From: Branchiostoma floridae | Taxonomy: Eukaryota; Chordata; Leptocardii; Amphioxiformes; Branchiostomatidae | Assembly (NCBI RefSeq): GCF_000003815.2 | Contig: NC_049981.1 | Coordinates: forward strand, 26,587,096 to 26,651,095 | Reading direction: 5' to 3' | Length of the DNA: 64,000 nucleotides | In this document: one piece after another, positions 50,080 to 61,596 of the stretch | Numbering within the stretch: position 1 is the first letter of the stretch | How the letters are laid out: the number at the start of each line of letters is the position of its first letter | The notes under the pieces: model-generated | Told to the model about the DNA's origin: nothing | Database searches by the model: none | Seen by the model: the letters and a program-made list of their open reading frames with translations, nothing else | Position numbers and translations under genes: made by a program

Positions 50080-53000
50080 GTAAGTGGAAGTGCCTTGTCC
50101 TGAGGTTAGATACTCTCAAAGATTGAGAAAGCAGATTTAAGCTAAGGGCACAACCCGCCGTACGAGCAATTTGTCCATACGTTTTTTGGGAGGCGACGTC
50201 AGCCACGTATTTCTGAAAACGTTCAGGCAGTACAGGGCAGGCGCGTCGCCCGTACTGGCACGTACGGGGGGCGAAAAGGCAGCCCAATGGCACACAAAGT
50301 TTTGCATGCATGTAAAGTTCTGCGGCGTGTCTGCTTGCTCCATACGAGTTCGTACGGAGGCGGTACTTACCACTTACGGATCCCAAAAGATTGCCCACCA
50401 CATGGTTTTGGCACGTAGACATATTTGCACATACGGCGGGCTGTGCCCTTAGCTTTAGTAAGAGCAGTCATGGCAAACATGCTAAAATGGAAGAGCTTTT
50501 CTGTGTCTAAACATACTAATTTTGTGTGTGTGTGTTTTTGCTTTAACCAACAAAATGGTAAAGGTCTTCATCAGCAAGCTGACCCACTTTCCGTACGCGC
50601 ACTGATCTTTGGGATGGCTGACGTCAGGAGTGGGTCAAAGGTGCCCGGGAAGTAGCTGTCTTGGTTTTGCCTGCAAGGGCCTAGGGATGCAAACCCAGAA
50701 CCTTTCCACCTTCACTTAGTGAATACCCCTAATCTCAACCGTAAGCTTTAACGCGAGTTGAAAGGCCCTGGCATAAATTGATTCCTTTACGCCTCTCGTG
50801 AAGGAGTCGGGATTTTTTATTTTATCTAGTAAAGTGCCGTTAACCAGAACCCTTGGCCTCCCCGTATATCTCCGCGGCCACTTGGACTCTTACAACCTCC
50901 GGGTAACAAAGTGTTGACGTGGCCTCAAGCGTCCCCTTGCTTAATTGATTACTGTAACGTCCTCTGACGACCTCATCCTTGACACACCTGTCCTGTTTGG
51001 TCATGTGCCCCATTAGTTCAGCGCCATTAGGGCAGCCGGTAGTGTTGGAGGATTCTCCGTCGACCATCAGAGTAATCCCCTCCCTTCTCGTTGTGCAACC
51101 TTGCAGACATCCGCAAAGCTCCAACATACATCAAACCGCAAGCGGTAAAAATCTTCCCCTCCAGCGTGCCTTGTATCATTTTTAGTTCAGATCTAGTACT
51201 TGATGTATTTCCTAAGGGTCCGTCAATCATTTTGGTAAGTGCGAGTCATTTTGGGGTTTCCGTTCTGGAGATTTGAGCAGCCGGGAGGTCCAAAGTACGC
51301 AGAAGCCTTGACCGCTTCCCGAAATAGAGTCACTAATGGAGTTCTCGGGGTTTCCTGTGAACTTCATTTTGTATCAGGAAATCCCGTTACAAATACTGTT
51401 CCCTCTAGGAAACTGGTTCGGCTTTGTGGCGAAAGTAAAGCTTCTTCACCACATGAACGTTTATACCCGTGGGTCTACTCAACTTCTTTCACATTCTAGT
51501 CACAACGTTACGGTAACGGTTTGGTTCAAGCTACCTGCGTAAATGCCGCCATTATGTTTCCTCGGAGCTACAAAAGTAAGAGCACTGTAGTGATGTTCAA
51601 ACCTCTCACAACTCTGTAGGTTTTAACCATTAGAATTATAGTTTGATTGGAATCTCTGGGAATAATGATTACAAATGGCACATCATTGTAAAGGGTTGCA
51701 AACAGGTTTTTCAAGGATGTGCATGTGGTACAAGTAATAGAGTCGTATAATCAAAGCAGTGGCATATCAATGATTATGATATAGGTTTCCATTTGTTTTA
51801 ATCATAGGCAGTCTTTTACATGTTATTTGACATTTCCGACAATTAGATTTTACTCTTTCTTGTTTATGAAGATTTGATGTTTCTATCATGATGGAAATCT
51901 CATAATGAACCTGAATTTTCACATGTTTCCTGAAGGAATGCCCGTCCGGGTTCCACAGCAGAGCAGAGCAATCTGATTGGTTCAGGGAGAGGTATGTGGA
52001 TGACGTCAAGATGTTGATGGATTTGAGTGACGTCGAACCGAGGAACTTTTTGGACCTGCAGTTCTACTCACTACCGTTCGGGTACAAGAGGGAGAATAAG
52101 ACACGTGAGTTAATGGCTAGTTCACTGTTTGATCTGTGTATGTGCAGTATGATGCATTGTGGGTAATGTCAAATTTCAATGCACCAAATTGCACATGTTG
52201 CTGTTTCAAGTGGGGTCGTGTGGCGCTTTCGGCAGGGTTTTCGTTACATAACCGAAAGGTTCTGGGTTCAAATCCGTTGATGTGCCACCTATCCCCGAGG
52301 AGAGCCACACCTCGCGCACGTTAAAGAACCCATGGCCACCGCACTTGAGGGTAGGGGTCCTTCCCTGTGTGAGTGGTTCAAAACTTTATCCTTTGGTCGC
52401 ACATGAGGCAATTGCTGTCATTTTTAAGGTCACCTGACTTAGCGCCGAATGGAATTCGCTCCAGACCATTGCTTATTGTAAGCTCCTCACAATTCAGCCC
52501 CTGGCTGCGAAGAGTGGTCGGCCCACACAATAACAATGATAACACAATACGTATCATGGTGAATTAATCTGCTTCTTGCTAAGATGACATGTTTTGATGT
52601 TCTTTAATCTAACGCCATTTCTGTTGATACAGTCGTTGACAGCATATTCCATAACATGGACCATATTGGCGTCTACCGCGGAGTAAGAAAGCAGTGCCTG
52701 AGGTGTGCTGTGGTCGGATGCGGAGGAATGTTAAAGGGTTCCCGGAAAGGAGCTGAAATCAACGCACATGACTTAGTATTTAGGTGAGGAAAAGATTTAC
52801 TAGTATTGAAAGACTTTTATGATATTATCATCTTCACTATAAAGTAGCTGATTGAACATCGAGTGTAAATAAGTGGACTAAGAATCCTATACCTGAATTG
52901 ATTATTTGATTTCATGGCCCATTACTGAGTGATCATATAGGGTTCGACGTGTACACGCCACATGTAGGCACACAATAGCCCAGAATTTACCTCGGCCATT

Positions 53001-56000
53001 TGCTCATTCAGTGCGATTTCCGTATTGATTGCCAATGCTGCCACCTACCGCTATGTAATTCAATTACACGTGCGAGGCATAGTTCCTGAATAATCTCATT
53101 TAGTGTAATCACCTTTCATTATATTGTAAATCTAAGCTGAAAAGAGATCAATTCATGTACTTTCCTAATCAAAAGAAGAGTGTACCCGTCATAACGAGGA
53201 AGCTAAACAGCATCGTAACTATCTCGGGTAAAGTTGACTGGATTGATTTGATTATATTCATTTCCCGTTGGCCAGGAAACGTTTCGTACAAAAGCCCGTG
53301 TAATCTGTAATACCTCTGGTAATTGAGCGCTTTGACACCCTTTCCTCTGGAAACTGCGACCACGCCGTGACTGCTGAGCGATCAAATACTAGTATTTGAC
53401 AGATCGCTCAACGAATTTCGTGGATAACTAGCTCATCATTTTGCATGTCCTTTGTTGTGTACTTCGACATCTTGCATCATATTCCAATATAACAATATAA
53501 TTGTCGCTCACTGTACGGTCTTTCAATGACCGCCATGGAAAGGGGACATAAGAAATAACCAGTCTCTCGTCTTTTTTGTCTTGAATTCTCAGAGTGAATC
53601 ACGCCAGGATCGACCAGCAGTACGTAGAAGACGTTGGGAACAAGACCGACTTTTACGTCTTCTTCCCAGAGTCGGAAGACGTTAGACGGGTGGCCCACCA
53701 GGTAAAGTATGAGCTGGCATGGACCATTGGCGCTGTTTCCCATTTCCTTCTGACAATTCCAGCGACATATTGCGTCCCTATAACCCCTCCTTGGGCCGTA
53801 ATTCGTTCATACCAACAATAGCCGCTTGATATAGATTGCTGAAATACACAAAGAGGTACTTCAGACGTATTAGTATTCCAGCGTAACGTATTTTGAGTAG
53901 AATTACCCGTTTTGATCATCTGCCTTTTGTAGATGCCTGTGCTGTGGTCACTGATTTATTGGAGGTTCGGGAGAGATATCCTCTATATCTCACGCTCACT
54001 CTTCAGTGGTAACAAACTCAGGAGACAAATGTCACGACTCCGGCGCATCGCAGACTCGCTACTACTCGTGCTTTTCAGTGTGAGGTCGTAGCGTTTTCCA
54101 ATTGTGGACACCAAATTTATTTCATCTTAGTTTTTGTTTAGTCCGTAAAGAGAGTTGATGAGTAGACTAGTTTCATGAGAAACTCACAATAACGAATATC
54201 TATGTGTGTTCCATTTAGGACCCTATTTATTTATACGTGCCATTCAAGACGTACGACCTGGAGTACATCGAAGGGAAAATCGTCCGAGATGTCATCCCGA
54301 AAATGTGCTCTAATAAGACGGGAAAGTGTTGGTACGTTATCTTAGACATTTTATATCACAGAAGGACAGAAGTATTGTCAAAATAACTTCATTAGTTTGG
54401 TAGATAGGATAATAATGCTAAACGGGACAAGATAAATAAGAAAGCACATTCGCACTTAGGCCCGCATCTTGCCGCAACACTACCCTGCGGTTCATTCATG
54501 CACCGAGGACGGTAGTTGAGGATCCGGAGTTACCGAAACGTTGGTTAGGCAAAGTTCATTTAGCCTTATTGGGGTTTTGTCACAGAAAATTAAATAGTTT
54601 TTTTGTATTCCTACTCTTAGATTTCCAGGTGGTAAAGTCCAGAGACCTGAAATACTTTAGTGGTGCTAAAAGTTGCCAGTTCAAGTTCCACTAACACTTC
54701 GACCGTGACATATACTTTCATAGCAATGTTACCCTGCATGCCTCTGGATAATTGGAGGAAAGGTCTTCACGGCGCCGAAAAAAGCCTAAGATTGCATCTA
54801 GCTTGACTGCTGGCCAGTTTTCCTCACTGTGATGTCCTTCAGTGTGAATCAATGAGTAAATGAAGAAGGCCGTTTTTGTGCGTTTCTGCTCTTACAAGCT
54901 ATTTCCGTTCAAGATTTACCACCAGACTCTCCGAAAATCGCTATCAAACGATATTAATTTAGAAGCCCCAAAATAATTTTGCCCGCCTTGGCAAGGTTGA
55001 AGTTATACGAGAGTGGGACCGTATGTTATACCGCTTCCCAAATAACGTCCTGAAATAATCTCCAGCCCATTGTGCCAAGATGGAAAATGATCTCTCGCTG
55101 AGCTGCCAGGGAAATTGAAAATCTTTCCGCCCATTAAGCACCGCCCACATCTGTCCGTTGTCTGGCCCGTAGAGACCCTCGTCAAATCGATGTACGGTAC
55201 AGAAAGTTTGGTTATTGTATTCATGACAGATTCCGTCTTGATGCTTGACTCGGTCCCTGTGTTTTAGAGGTCTATTACAGCGCACTCTCCGCCTTGGAAG
55301 CGTAAAACACAACATATCTGTATGCACATGCACGCGTGCTGAAACTGTCAAGGGCGTAGCTACTCAGATTGCTAGATATTCTGTCTCCATAGCAGAGTCT
55401 ACAATGAGTGATATTCATTGTTTGAATACGTGTCCTGTTCTAGTGACTCCAGTTTTCAAGAAATTTGTTGGTGGTGTTGAACCCTGTAACCATCTGGGCA
55501 TAGCCTGGAATCCAGTCATGTTATCAATTAGCTTAAGAGACCGTTGGTATTGGAGTGGAATAAAACTAGCAAGACTAGTACTGGATTCCTGGCTAATGAG
55601 AACACTGTTCACAGGATACGTATTTTGCTGTAATAGTTTCGTCTTGTGTGTTTCATTACCTTCTCCGAGAAGGTCATGTTTTACGTTTTTACGTGTATTT
55701 TTGCATGTTTGCTTGTACGTATGTGGTTAAACAGCATAACTCAAGAAGCTGTAGCAGCAAAACCGGTATGTGATAAGGTAATGATATATTGATTTATATA
55801 GGAAATGGTTAGATTTTCGGCCTTTTGGCGGCAGTTTTTCTGATCTTTTTAATTCCTCTTGTTGAAGGAAACTCCGGAACCCACCAAACGTGACGTCACA
55901 CAACCTGCGGATCGTCCACCCGGACTTCATGCGGTACGTGTTCGTCAACTTCCTGAACGGGACGGCGTACCGCCCCACCACCGGCGCGCTCACCGTGTTC

Positions 56001-56192
56001 CTGGCCGTGCACATGTGCGACGAGGTGGACCTGTACGGATTCGGCTTCGACAAGAGGTTCTCTCTCCACTACTACGACGAGAAATTCAAAAACTACACGG
56101 AGTGGAGAACCGGGGCGCACGACATCGACAACGAGAGATATCTCTGGCAGAAACTGAACGAACAGAAGGTTATAAAATGGTTCAAAAGATAG
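49525..56192 (+). CDS. ST3Gal-I/II-like Golgi sialyltransferase (six coding exons)
   Basis: Family knowledge: these enzymes move sialic acid from CMP-Neu5Ac to galactose of O-glycan core (Gal-beta-1,3-GalNAc) in the Golgi lumen. The six exons join in phase to 473 residues. Seen: basic cytoplasmic tail 1-10 (WIKKRHKE), membrane anchor about 11-29, stem to about 240, motif L about 263-310 ([26 protein letters not shown]), FFPES 315-319, VPFKTYDLE 335-343, motif S about 379-425 ([25 protein letters not shown]), motif III HYYDE 433-437, motif VS HDIDNE 450-455. Cys266 and Cys416 sit where the family disulfide lies; His433 and His450 match the conserved motif III and VS histidines. VPFKxx[13 protein letters not shown] and GxHDxDxE favour ST3Gal-I/II over ST6GalNAc or ST8Sia. 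Odd: motif L reads VGCGG instead of VGNSG, and the stem is about 130 residues longer than in vertebrate ST3Gal-I. Start ATG 49525 was chosen because it puts the charged tail directly before the anchor. Candidate N-glycosylation sites: N308, N373, N396, N441. Confidence 0.92.
51936..52104 (+). CDS. Sialyltransferase coding exon 2: end of stem
   Basis: Phase 0 acceptor (TGAAG|GAATGC), donor ACAC|GTGAGT, exit in phase 1; residues 186-242. It begins [12 protein letters not shown] and contains [11 protein letters not shown] and [14 protein letters not shown]. The aromatic-rich end resembles the region just before motif L in ST3Gal enzymes. It was found by translating the intron between the two obvious parts of the gene and checking phase. 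Confidence 0.82.
52208..52550 (+). mobile_element. tRNA-derived SINE in intron 2 of the sialyltransferase
   Basis: The head shows GTGTGGCGCTTTCGGCAGGG and a perfect B box GGTTCTGGGTTCAAATCC; next comes GCGCACGTTAAAGAACCCAT, then CCCTGTGTGAGTGGTTCAAA, and the end is AT-rich with AACAATGATAACA. This architecture (Pol III head, conserved body, simple tail) is that of tRNA SINEs. It lies in sense in the intron. Confidence 0.75.
52633..52783 (+). CDS. Sialyltransferase coding exon 3: first part of motif L
   Basis: Acceptor GATACAG|TCG and donor TTTAG|GTGAGG; enters phase 1, leaves phase 2. It carries [12 protein letters not shown], the start of the CMP-sialic acid binding motif L, and [10 protein letters not shown]. 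The Asn normally found in VGN(S/G)G is Cys271 here. Confidence 0.92.
53375..53410. repeat. Palindrome in intron 3
   Basis: TGAGCGA and TCGCTCA flank an 18-bp perfect palindrome TCAAATACTAGTATTTGA, with CAGA inserted on one side. About 25 paired positions in 36 bp. Confidence 0.8.
53593..53701 (+). CDS. Sialyltransferase coding exon 4: end of motif L and FFPES
   Basis: Acceptor TTCTCAG|AGTG, donor CACCAG|GTAAAG; enters phase 2, leaves phase 0. Translates to [19 protein letters not shown], then DFYVFFPES and EDVRRVAHQ. The conserved Asn of motif L (RxN) is present as Asn294. FFPES corresponds to YPES in ST3Gal-I/II. Confidence 0.92.
54219..54331 (+). CDS. Sialyltransferase coding exon 5: VPFKTYDLE segment
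   Basis: Acceptor CATTTAG|GACCC in phase 0; donor GTTG|GTACGT, exit phase 2. Encodes [20 protein letters not shown] and then [10 protein letters not shown]. VPFKxxDLE is characteristic of ST3Gal-I/II enzymes. Joining directly to exon 4 gives the usual family spacing between FPES and VPFK. Confidence 0.9.
55501..55595. mobile_element. 95-bp fold-back element in intron 5
   Basis: TAGCCTGGAATCCAGT at 55501-55516 faces ACTGGATTCCTGGCTA at 55580-55595, 15 of 16 paired. Ends in TA on both sides, suiting a TA-target MITE. The 161-codon frame 55245-55730 runs across it and is not coding. Confidence 0.7.
55868..56192 (+). CDS. Sialyltransferase coding exon 6: motifs S, III, VS and stop
   Basis: Acceptor GTTGAAG|G in phase 2 (split Trp codon), stop TAG at 56190-56192. 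Holds motif S ([10 protein letters not shown] through [10 protein letters not shown]), motif III (HYYDE) and motif VS (HDIDNE), ending VIKWFKR. This exon is much richer in G and C than the surrounding introns, as expected for a constrained exon. The family's TG(A/I)L in motif S is present as TTGAL. Confidence 0.93.
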
Positions 56193-57360
56193 CAGCGCTG
56201 ATTGTGCAGCGACCTAGTATCCAAGCAGATGTAAGAGTGGACGATAGTAACGTACGGGCTTCACTGACAGCCAGTTTGTACATGTAGTGATGAAGGCATA
56301 AGTCCCCTTACGGATCCAACTGCACATGCGCATTTTAAAGGAGATAGCCCCTGAGGCAATACACGCATGTAGATTGCTAAGCAAACGGACCAACGGAGTC
56401 TAGGCATTTATAAAGCATAGTCGAGACCTGTTAACAAGTCATGGACCATCACCTTTGACCTGCGCATGCGCAGTTGAATTCGTGAAATGGCGTATAGACC
56501 GCTATGGGTGGAACACAGTTCTTGGCACACAGCATTTCCTGCTTTGCTATACTGTCACAGAATATTTATCATCATAGTTAATATTCGGTTCGTCTGTAAC
56601 CACAACTTGATCAGAGACATTGAGGGAGTTGAGTCAGAGAAGCCCAGAGGTCAGAAAACTTTACAATCTTCCACTCAACATCTGCTTGAAGATTAGAGCA
56701 TCCATCTCAGAATTCCTGGAGAACATGAAGAAAGTTCCCCTCCCCAATATCTTCTCATGAATATTAACAGCTCCGAACTGTAGACAGATGCTACTAGCCA
56801 GTTCAAATCTGTGAATATGCCATTTCTAATGTACGTACGATTTGTGGACGTACTTTATAGTTAACGACTTCAACGTGCCGAAAATACAAGATCTTCTCAA
56901 CCTATGAAAATGAAATACCAACCAGTGTACAGACAGAATTGCGCAAGTCTTTTTTTTCTGTCGAGCTTCTCCGTAAGGTTATATTGTTTTTGTTTACATA
57001 GTTTATATGACACGGTGTACTTCACTTGTGTATGATATAGATATCCAGTGAATTATATTTACTTCGGGAAAGGTTTTGGTGATCAATTTTCAAGTCGTAT
57101 ACAGAAACGTCAAGAATCTATTCCTTTCTTTGGTATTCTGTACAATAAAAGTCTTCTCGGTATTACTTAACGAGTGACAGTTACAAATGTTGTTGGCAAA
57201 ATTGTAAGCGCACATTTAGTCAATTTTCAAGGAGATATGGATCATTTTTGAATGTATTTTCCATTTACTTTATGAATGGTGTACCACATTTGTACTTCTC
57301 AATCCATGTCAGGTTCCACCGCCATGTTCCTTGGAACAAAATAGAATAAAAACCTGTACG
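56193..57360 (+). other. Probable 3'UTR of the sialyltransferase gene with two poly(A) signals
   Basis: Downstream of the stop codon there is no further conserved reading frame. AATAAA occurs at 57144-57149, followed by a GT-rich stretch, and again at 57345-57350. Either could end the transcript, so the 3'UTR would be about 1.0 or 1.2 kb. Inferred from position and signal only. Confidence 0.5.
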
Positions 57361-58429
57361 CCTAAGCATATGGTACGTGCTTTGACTTAAGTATATGTCG
57401 ATGTGAATGGGATATGTGCGTCATGGCGCTACATAAAGCTGGGAGGCATCACACACCGTACAAAAAGGGTCACACCAAATACGTTCGGCTGGCTTGAACC
57501 AGCTAGTGACAACATCAACATGACGAATGACTGATGCTTACACAATCATACATCTGTTAGCTGCCAGTAACGGATTGCACAGTTTTGCTAGAGTTAATAG
57601 TACAGTACATATTATCTGGAGACAGTATGAATCATCTTCACAGCTGGTAGGAACAGGGACACAGCTTACTCCGGACCAGGCAATTTCACGGAGATGTGCG
57701 TACAGCTGATGACATCGCTATCAACTCCAAAACGGCACTTCCTTTCCTGCGCTATGTCATGAATCTACTATTTATCTTAGTTACCTTCGCCAACAACATT
57801 ATGTTTGGTGCCGTTTGTCTGTGTTTCTATCTGTCTGTCTTTGGACATAACCCAAGAAGCTGTGGATGGAACTTTATGGTAATTGGCATGTGATTTGGGA
57901 CGGGAAAACGATAATGTCAAGTTCGATAATGGGCTTCAATCCTAGCGCTTTTTTATAGTACTGTAGCCGACCGGCTGGTTCTTGTAGTATCTTTCAAGAT
58001 TATATAATCGTTGTTTTTTCATCAAAAAGTGACATCAGAGGATTATAGTAACACAAACCACACATCTTTATTCCTGTCTCTTGCGCCGACATCTTTTAAA
58101 AGCGGATAAAGACAATATCTTATTTAAACTGCACATTGGAAAACATATGTATTGTTGATATTGCTTTTTGATTACGTAATTGGATACACGGTACCTCAAA
58201 CGCGGTGTAAGGACGACCACTTCGGAACTTCCATATTTCATATTGTTGACGTAGATATGAAGGACCATGAAGAATGGATCACATACAAATGGATCACATA
58301 ACAAATTGAACGGTAACTTTTCCAACAACTGGTTGATCTTTTGGCCACCGCCATTGTCAACAATTTCATGTACCCAGACTTGATTAAGGTTTATTTCCAA
58401 AGCCTACCTGAGGCTACTGCGTCTTGGTC
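57361..58429. other. Non-coding stretch after the sialyltransferase
   Basis: Includes the second copy of the AATGGGC repeat patch (about 57918-57980). The 110-codon minus-strand frame at 58068-58400 is unrecognised. Confidence 0.4.
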
Positions 58430-58640
58430 TCGATATTGGAGGGCGGTGCCTTTCCCTCCTTCTATCACCTTATACATGTACATCCTCAACCAAAGACAGA
58501 TACTTATTTCTACACCTGCGTGGAGTAAGGAAAGTAATATTAAGTTCATTTCCCAAGGACATTATGTCTTTCCAGTAATGCCAGAAATAAAACCCGTAAC
58601 CTTCGTGTCCGCTAGCCTGCCCATTTGACAATTCGACGCC
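58430..58640 (+). repeat. SINE-like copy, CCCAAGGnCACAAC family, copy 3
   Basis: GGAGGGCGGTGCCTTTCCCT then TTTCTACACCTGCGTGGAGT, TTTCCCAAGGACATTATG, AAACCCGTAACCTTCGTGTC and GCTAGCCTGCC..ATTTGACAATTCGACG. It matches the copy at 60640 in the same order. AAACCCGTAACCT resembles an inverted B box. Confidence 0.75.
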
Positions 58641-60639
58641 GGCAGACTTAATTAAAGGAGTTGCTCACTCCGGAACTTGATTATGCATGCTTTAAAAACA
58701 TCTCTAAAATAGTGTATCAAAAGCTGTGCAGTCTAGTCTATCCTAGGATCTACCATCGATATCATGTCGTGTGTTTAAAACTGTGCAAGCGGTATGTCTC
58801 TAAAGCATTTTGGACACAGAAATACTAACGTCTTGACTGGAACACATCTACATCCTTGTAGATTACGCCAAATTGTGAGATGGAGCCCGAACTAATCCAT
58901 ATACTACAGAGATAGTCTCTAGTTCAATAACTTTGCATAGCTAGAAATCCTACAGACATCATTAGAACTAATAGAATAACATGAAACAAAAACGACAAAA
59001 ACGTAAACCCTACATCCCTGCATTTTGCTGCTAACAAGCTTTCTTTAATGTGTTAAGGTCAATCTTTCGGAAACAGAAATGTCGATTTAGTAATTGAAGT
59101 TTAACAATCATAGATTTTAGAATACAATAGAGGGATGTATTACATACAACCATTTTATGATGTTTATTTCCCGAAAATGTAATCAAGGAAATGGTTTCAA
59201 CGTACGCTTACATCAGACACACTGTGATTAAAAGGAGTGCTATCTTGTGAGTGTTTAGGAAAGTATCCCTTTGTGGGGATATATCGCTTCATCGTCCCCT
59301 GAAAAGGAATTGTCTAATTTGCTGATGGTGAAATGGTGGGAGTAAAAGGTAAGAGTATGTCATTACGGTACATTGTGTATGTCCCTTCATAGGGAAACGT
59401 AATTAAAACGCCCTCCTAGTAAATCCCATCCAAATCAAACTTTCCCTGCAGTATTTATGGTCTTATTTCTCGGCAGACGCAGTTACGAGCTCGGTGATGC
59501 CATGCTATATATTTGATTGACGGGTAATAGACAAAACAATCACATGTTCCCATCTGTTATAACTGTAGATTATGAAAGTTGTAAAACTTTATCGAGTGTG
59601 GTACGCCGGGGTGCGTCTTTCCGCGACGTCGCCGTGGGATGGCCTCTGGTAGAGCCGTGCATGATAGCACCACATGTCCATCATTTTCAGGTTTTTCTAT
59701 GAGCTACCTTCGCCCAAAATGGTCATTTTCATGTGTACTAGTGGCTATTGTTGGCGTTTGTGTTAGCAGTGTTTGTAGTCGAACTATGGATGGATTGTTA
59801 TTACTTCTGTAAAATTGATTATCAGAGTTCGGTCTCCTGGTGGGTTTTCTTCGTAGAGAAGCAGAATCTTTGTTAGTAAAGTTGTAGATGATAAATGGAA
59901 AAACTTCATTTTGTCTCCATTCAATTTTTTATCGGTGTTAAATTTTGCATATTGTTGTGACAACTCTTCTTTACATGTACATGTAGCTGCCACTGAAGTG
60001 ACAGCTAATCTTCCAAGAGAGGGGAATGCTACAGTCAAGATATAATAGTTTCAAACTCAATATATGTGCTTAAATATATTCGTTTCATTTTGTGGAGTCT
60101 CCCTCGTGTTTCAGTAGTTGTAATCAGTACCAGCCTTTACGCTAGGGACAAACTTCCGTGTCGGGGACCCAAGATGAAAGATATTTTATATCATGATCGA
60201 TGGGTTATAAAATGGCTGGTTATCCCTCAGTCTGGAGCTGGGATACCTACTAATTGAAACCATCCGTGCAGAAAGCACCGGTATGATTACCAAATGAATA
60301 TTCAGTCAACCAAATAATAGTGCAAAATGAGCTTGAAGATTCAAGGCTGGCTCTCTCTAAGAGAAGAAACGTTTTGGTTATTAAGAAGAGCTCGCCGAAG
60401 AAATTGGTCGATCCGTCATTATCACGAAAGACTATCAACTGCTCTTTAACGATATCGCAAAAATATGTTGAAGATTTCCAAATGAACTTTTGCTAGCGTA
60501 TTCAATATTACATACATGTAGTTTGTTGGAGCTAATGACACCCCCTTGTTGCTTATACTAAGAGGGTAACGTTAGTTCCATTGCCGTTTCGGATCCGTTT
60601 AGACAGTGGGTTGTAATCCACTGTGTCTTGAGTATGGCA
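58641..60639. other. Non-coding stretch
   Basis: No recognised gene or repeat. Short frames only. Confidence 0.4.
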
Positions 60640-60835
60640 TTGGAGGGCGGAGCACATCTCTCTCCTTCCCGGCTATCTTTTACCTCCCCAACCGAAGTCA
60701 GGTACCCATTTTTACACCTGGGTGGAGTAGGGAAAGTCGTGATAAGTGTCTTTCCCAAGGACAACGTCTAGCCGGAAATACAAGGAAACCAACCAGTGTC
60801 CGCTAGTCTAGCCACTCGGCCATTCGACATCACTA
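60640..60835 (+). repeat. SINE-like copy, CCCAAGGnCACAAC family, copy 4
   Basis: GGAGGGCGGAGCACATCTCT, TTTACACCTGGGTGGAGTAG, CTTTCCCAAGGACAACGTCT, GTGTCCGCTAGTCTAGCCAC and GGCCATTCGAC, in the order seen in copy 3. Both copies run in the same direction. Confidence 0.75.
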
Positions 60836-61595
60836 TACTAATATAGACTTCAACAGAAGACAGCTGAGAGAGCATTTATCTATTTTCTTAATGAAGCATG
60901 AAAATCTGTCATCCTTTCAGTCCAAAAGTCGAAACGTTTTTATTATTTGAAAATGCACTATTTGTTTTCACACATGTAGCAGATAGTAAGTTCAGACCTG
61001 CCATTCAAATGAGTTTAATAAAAGTTTCTAAACTTCTGCTACCGCCCTATACGTCAGTGTAGCTCCGGATCCGTCATCAAAAAGCAATACTTGGTCAAAA
61101 GCAATATTGGGAAAATTTCCATACTTAACACTTTCAGAAAAAAAGCATCCGTAATATAAAAGTGTGCATTCTTCCACCCATTGTCAGAAGAACCAGATCC
61201 CAGTTGTATAATCCCATCAAACAGCCGTATCAAATGGTGAATGAGTACATTAAGTTGTTTTTAACAACTATTGGACAGTATTTTAAAAAGTTGTTGATAC
61301 AGTTAATGGACCATGAAACATATCTACTAAAGTGATCTAAAAGACAATGGTTAAACTATGTAGCCAATTTGGCCATAGCTCAGAGAGAATCTACATATTT
61401 AACTGCACCGTTGTTATGGTGTAATTAAGGTTGGCAAACCATGGGCAATCTGTGCATGGCTGGACCTTACTGAGCCTTGTTCAGACAAATACTTTTACCG
61501 TTGCTATCGTTGGCTTCGCCATTGACAGTTTTTGAAAATAGCTTCCATTGTTTCAGTTATGCACATTGTTCCAGATGTCTATTTTTTGTGTATTG
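60836..61595. other. Non-coding stretch
   Basis: AT-rich; nothing recognised. Confidence 0.4.
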
Positions 61596-61596
61596 T

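Larger units (their letters stand above)
50080..55867 (+). other. Introns of the sialyltransferase gene
   Basis: Five introns of about 1856, 528, 809, 517 and 1536 bp, all GT..AG. Intron 2 holds a tRNA-derived SINE, intron 3 a 36-bp palindrome and intron 5 a 95-bp fold-back element. Intron 1 (50080-51935) shows only scattered open frames in several directions and no recognised element. Intron 5 also has a 130-residue open frame on the minus strand (54959-55351) that matches nothing recognised. Confidence 0.8.

Noticed and set aside
53934-54012. Possible extra sialyltransferase exon ([20 protein letters not shown]) after a TAG acceptor
   Set aside because: Its possible donors leave phase 1 while exon 5 needs phase 0, and skipping it gives the normal family spacing between FPES and VPFK.
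54959-55351. 130-codon minus-strand frame in intron 5 as an antisense gene
   Set aside because: No recognised domain, ATG context or splice border; length is within the range of chance frames seen in this window.
55245-55730. 161-codon open frame inside intron 5
   Set aside because: It crosses a fold-back MITE, has no domain and lies within the intron of an in-phase gene.
55859-56287. 142-codon frame overlapping the last sialyltransferase exon
   Set aside because: It is a shifted reading of exon 6; only the other frame carries motifs S, III and VS.
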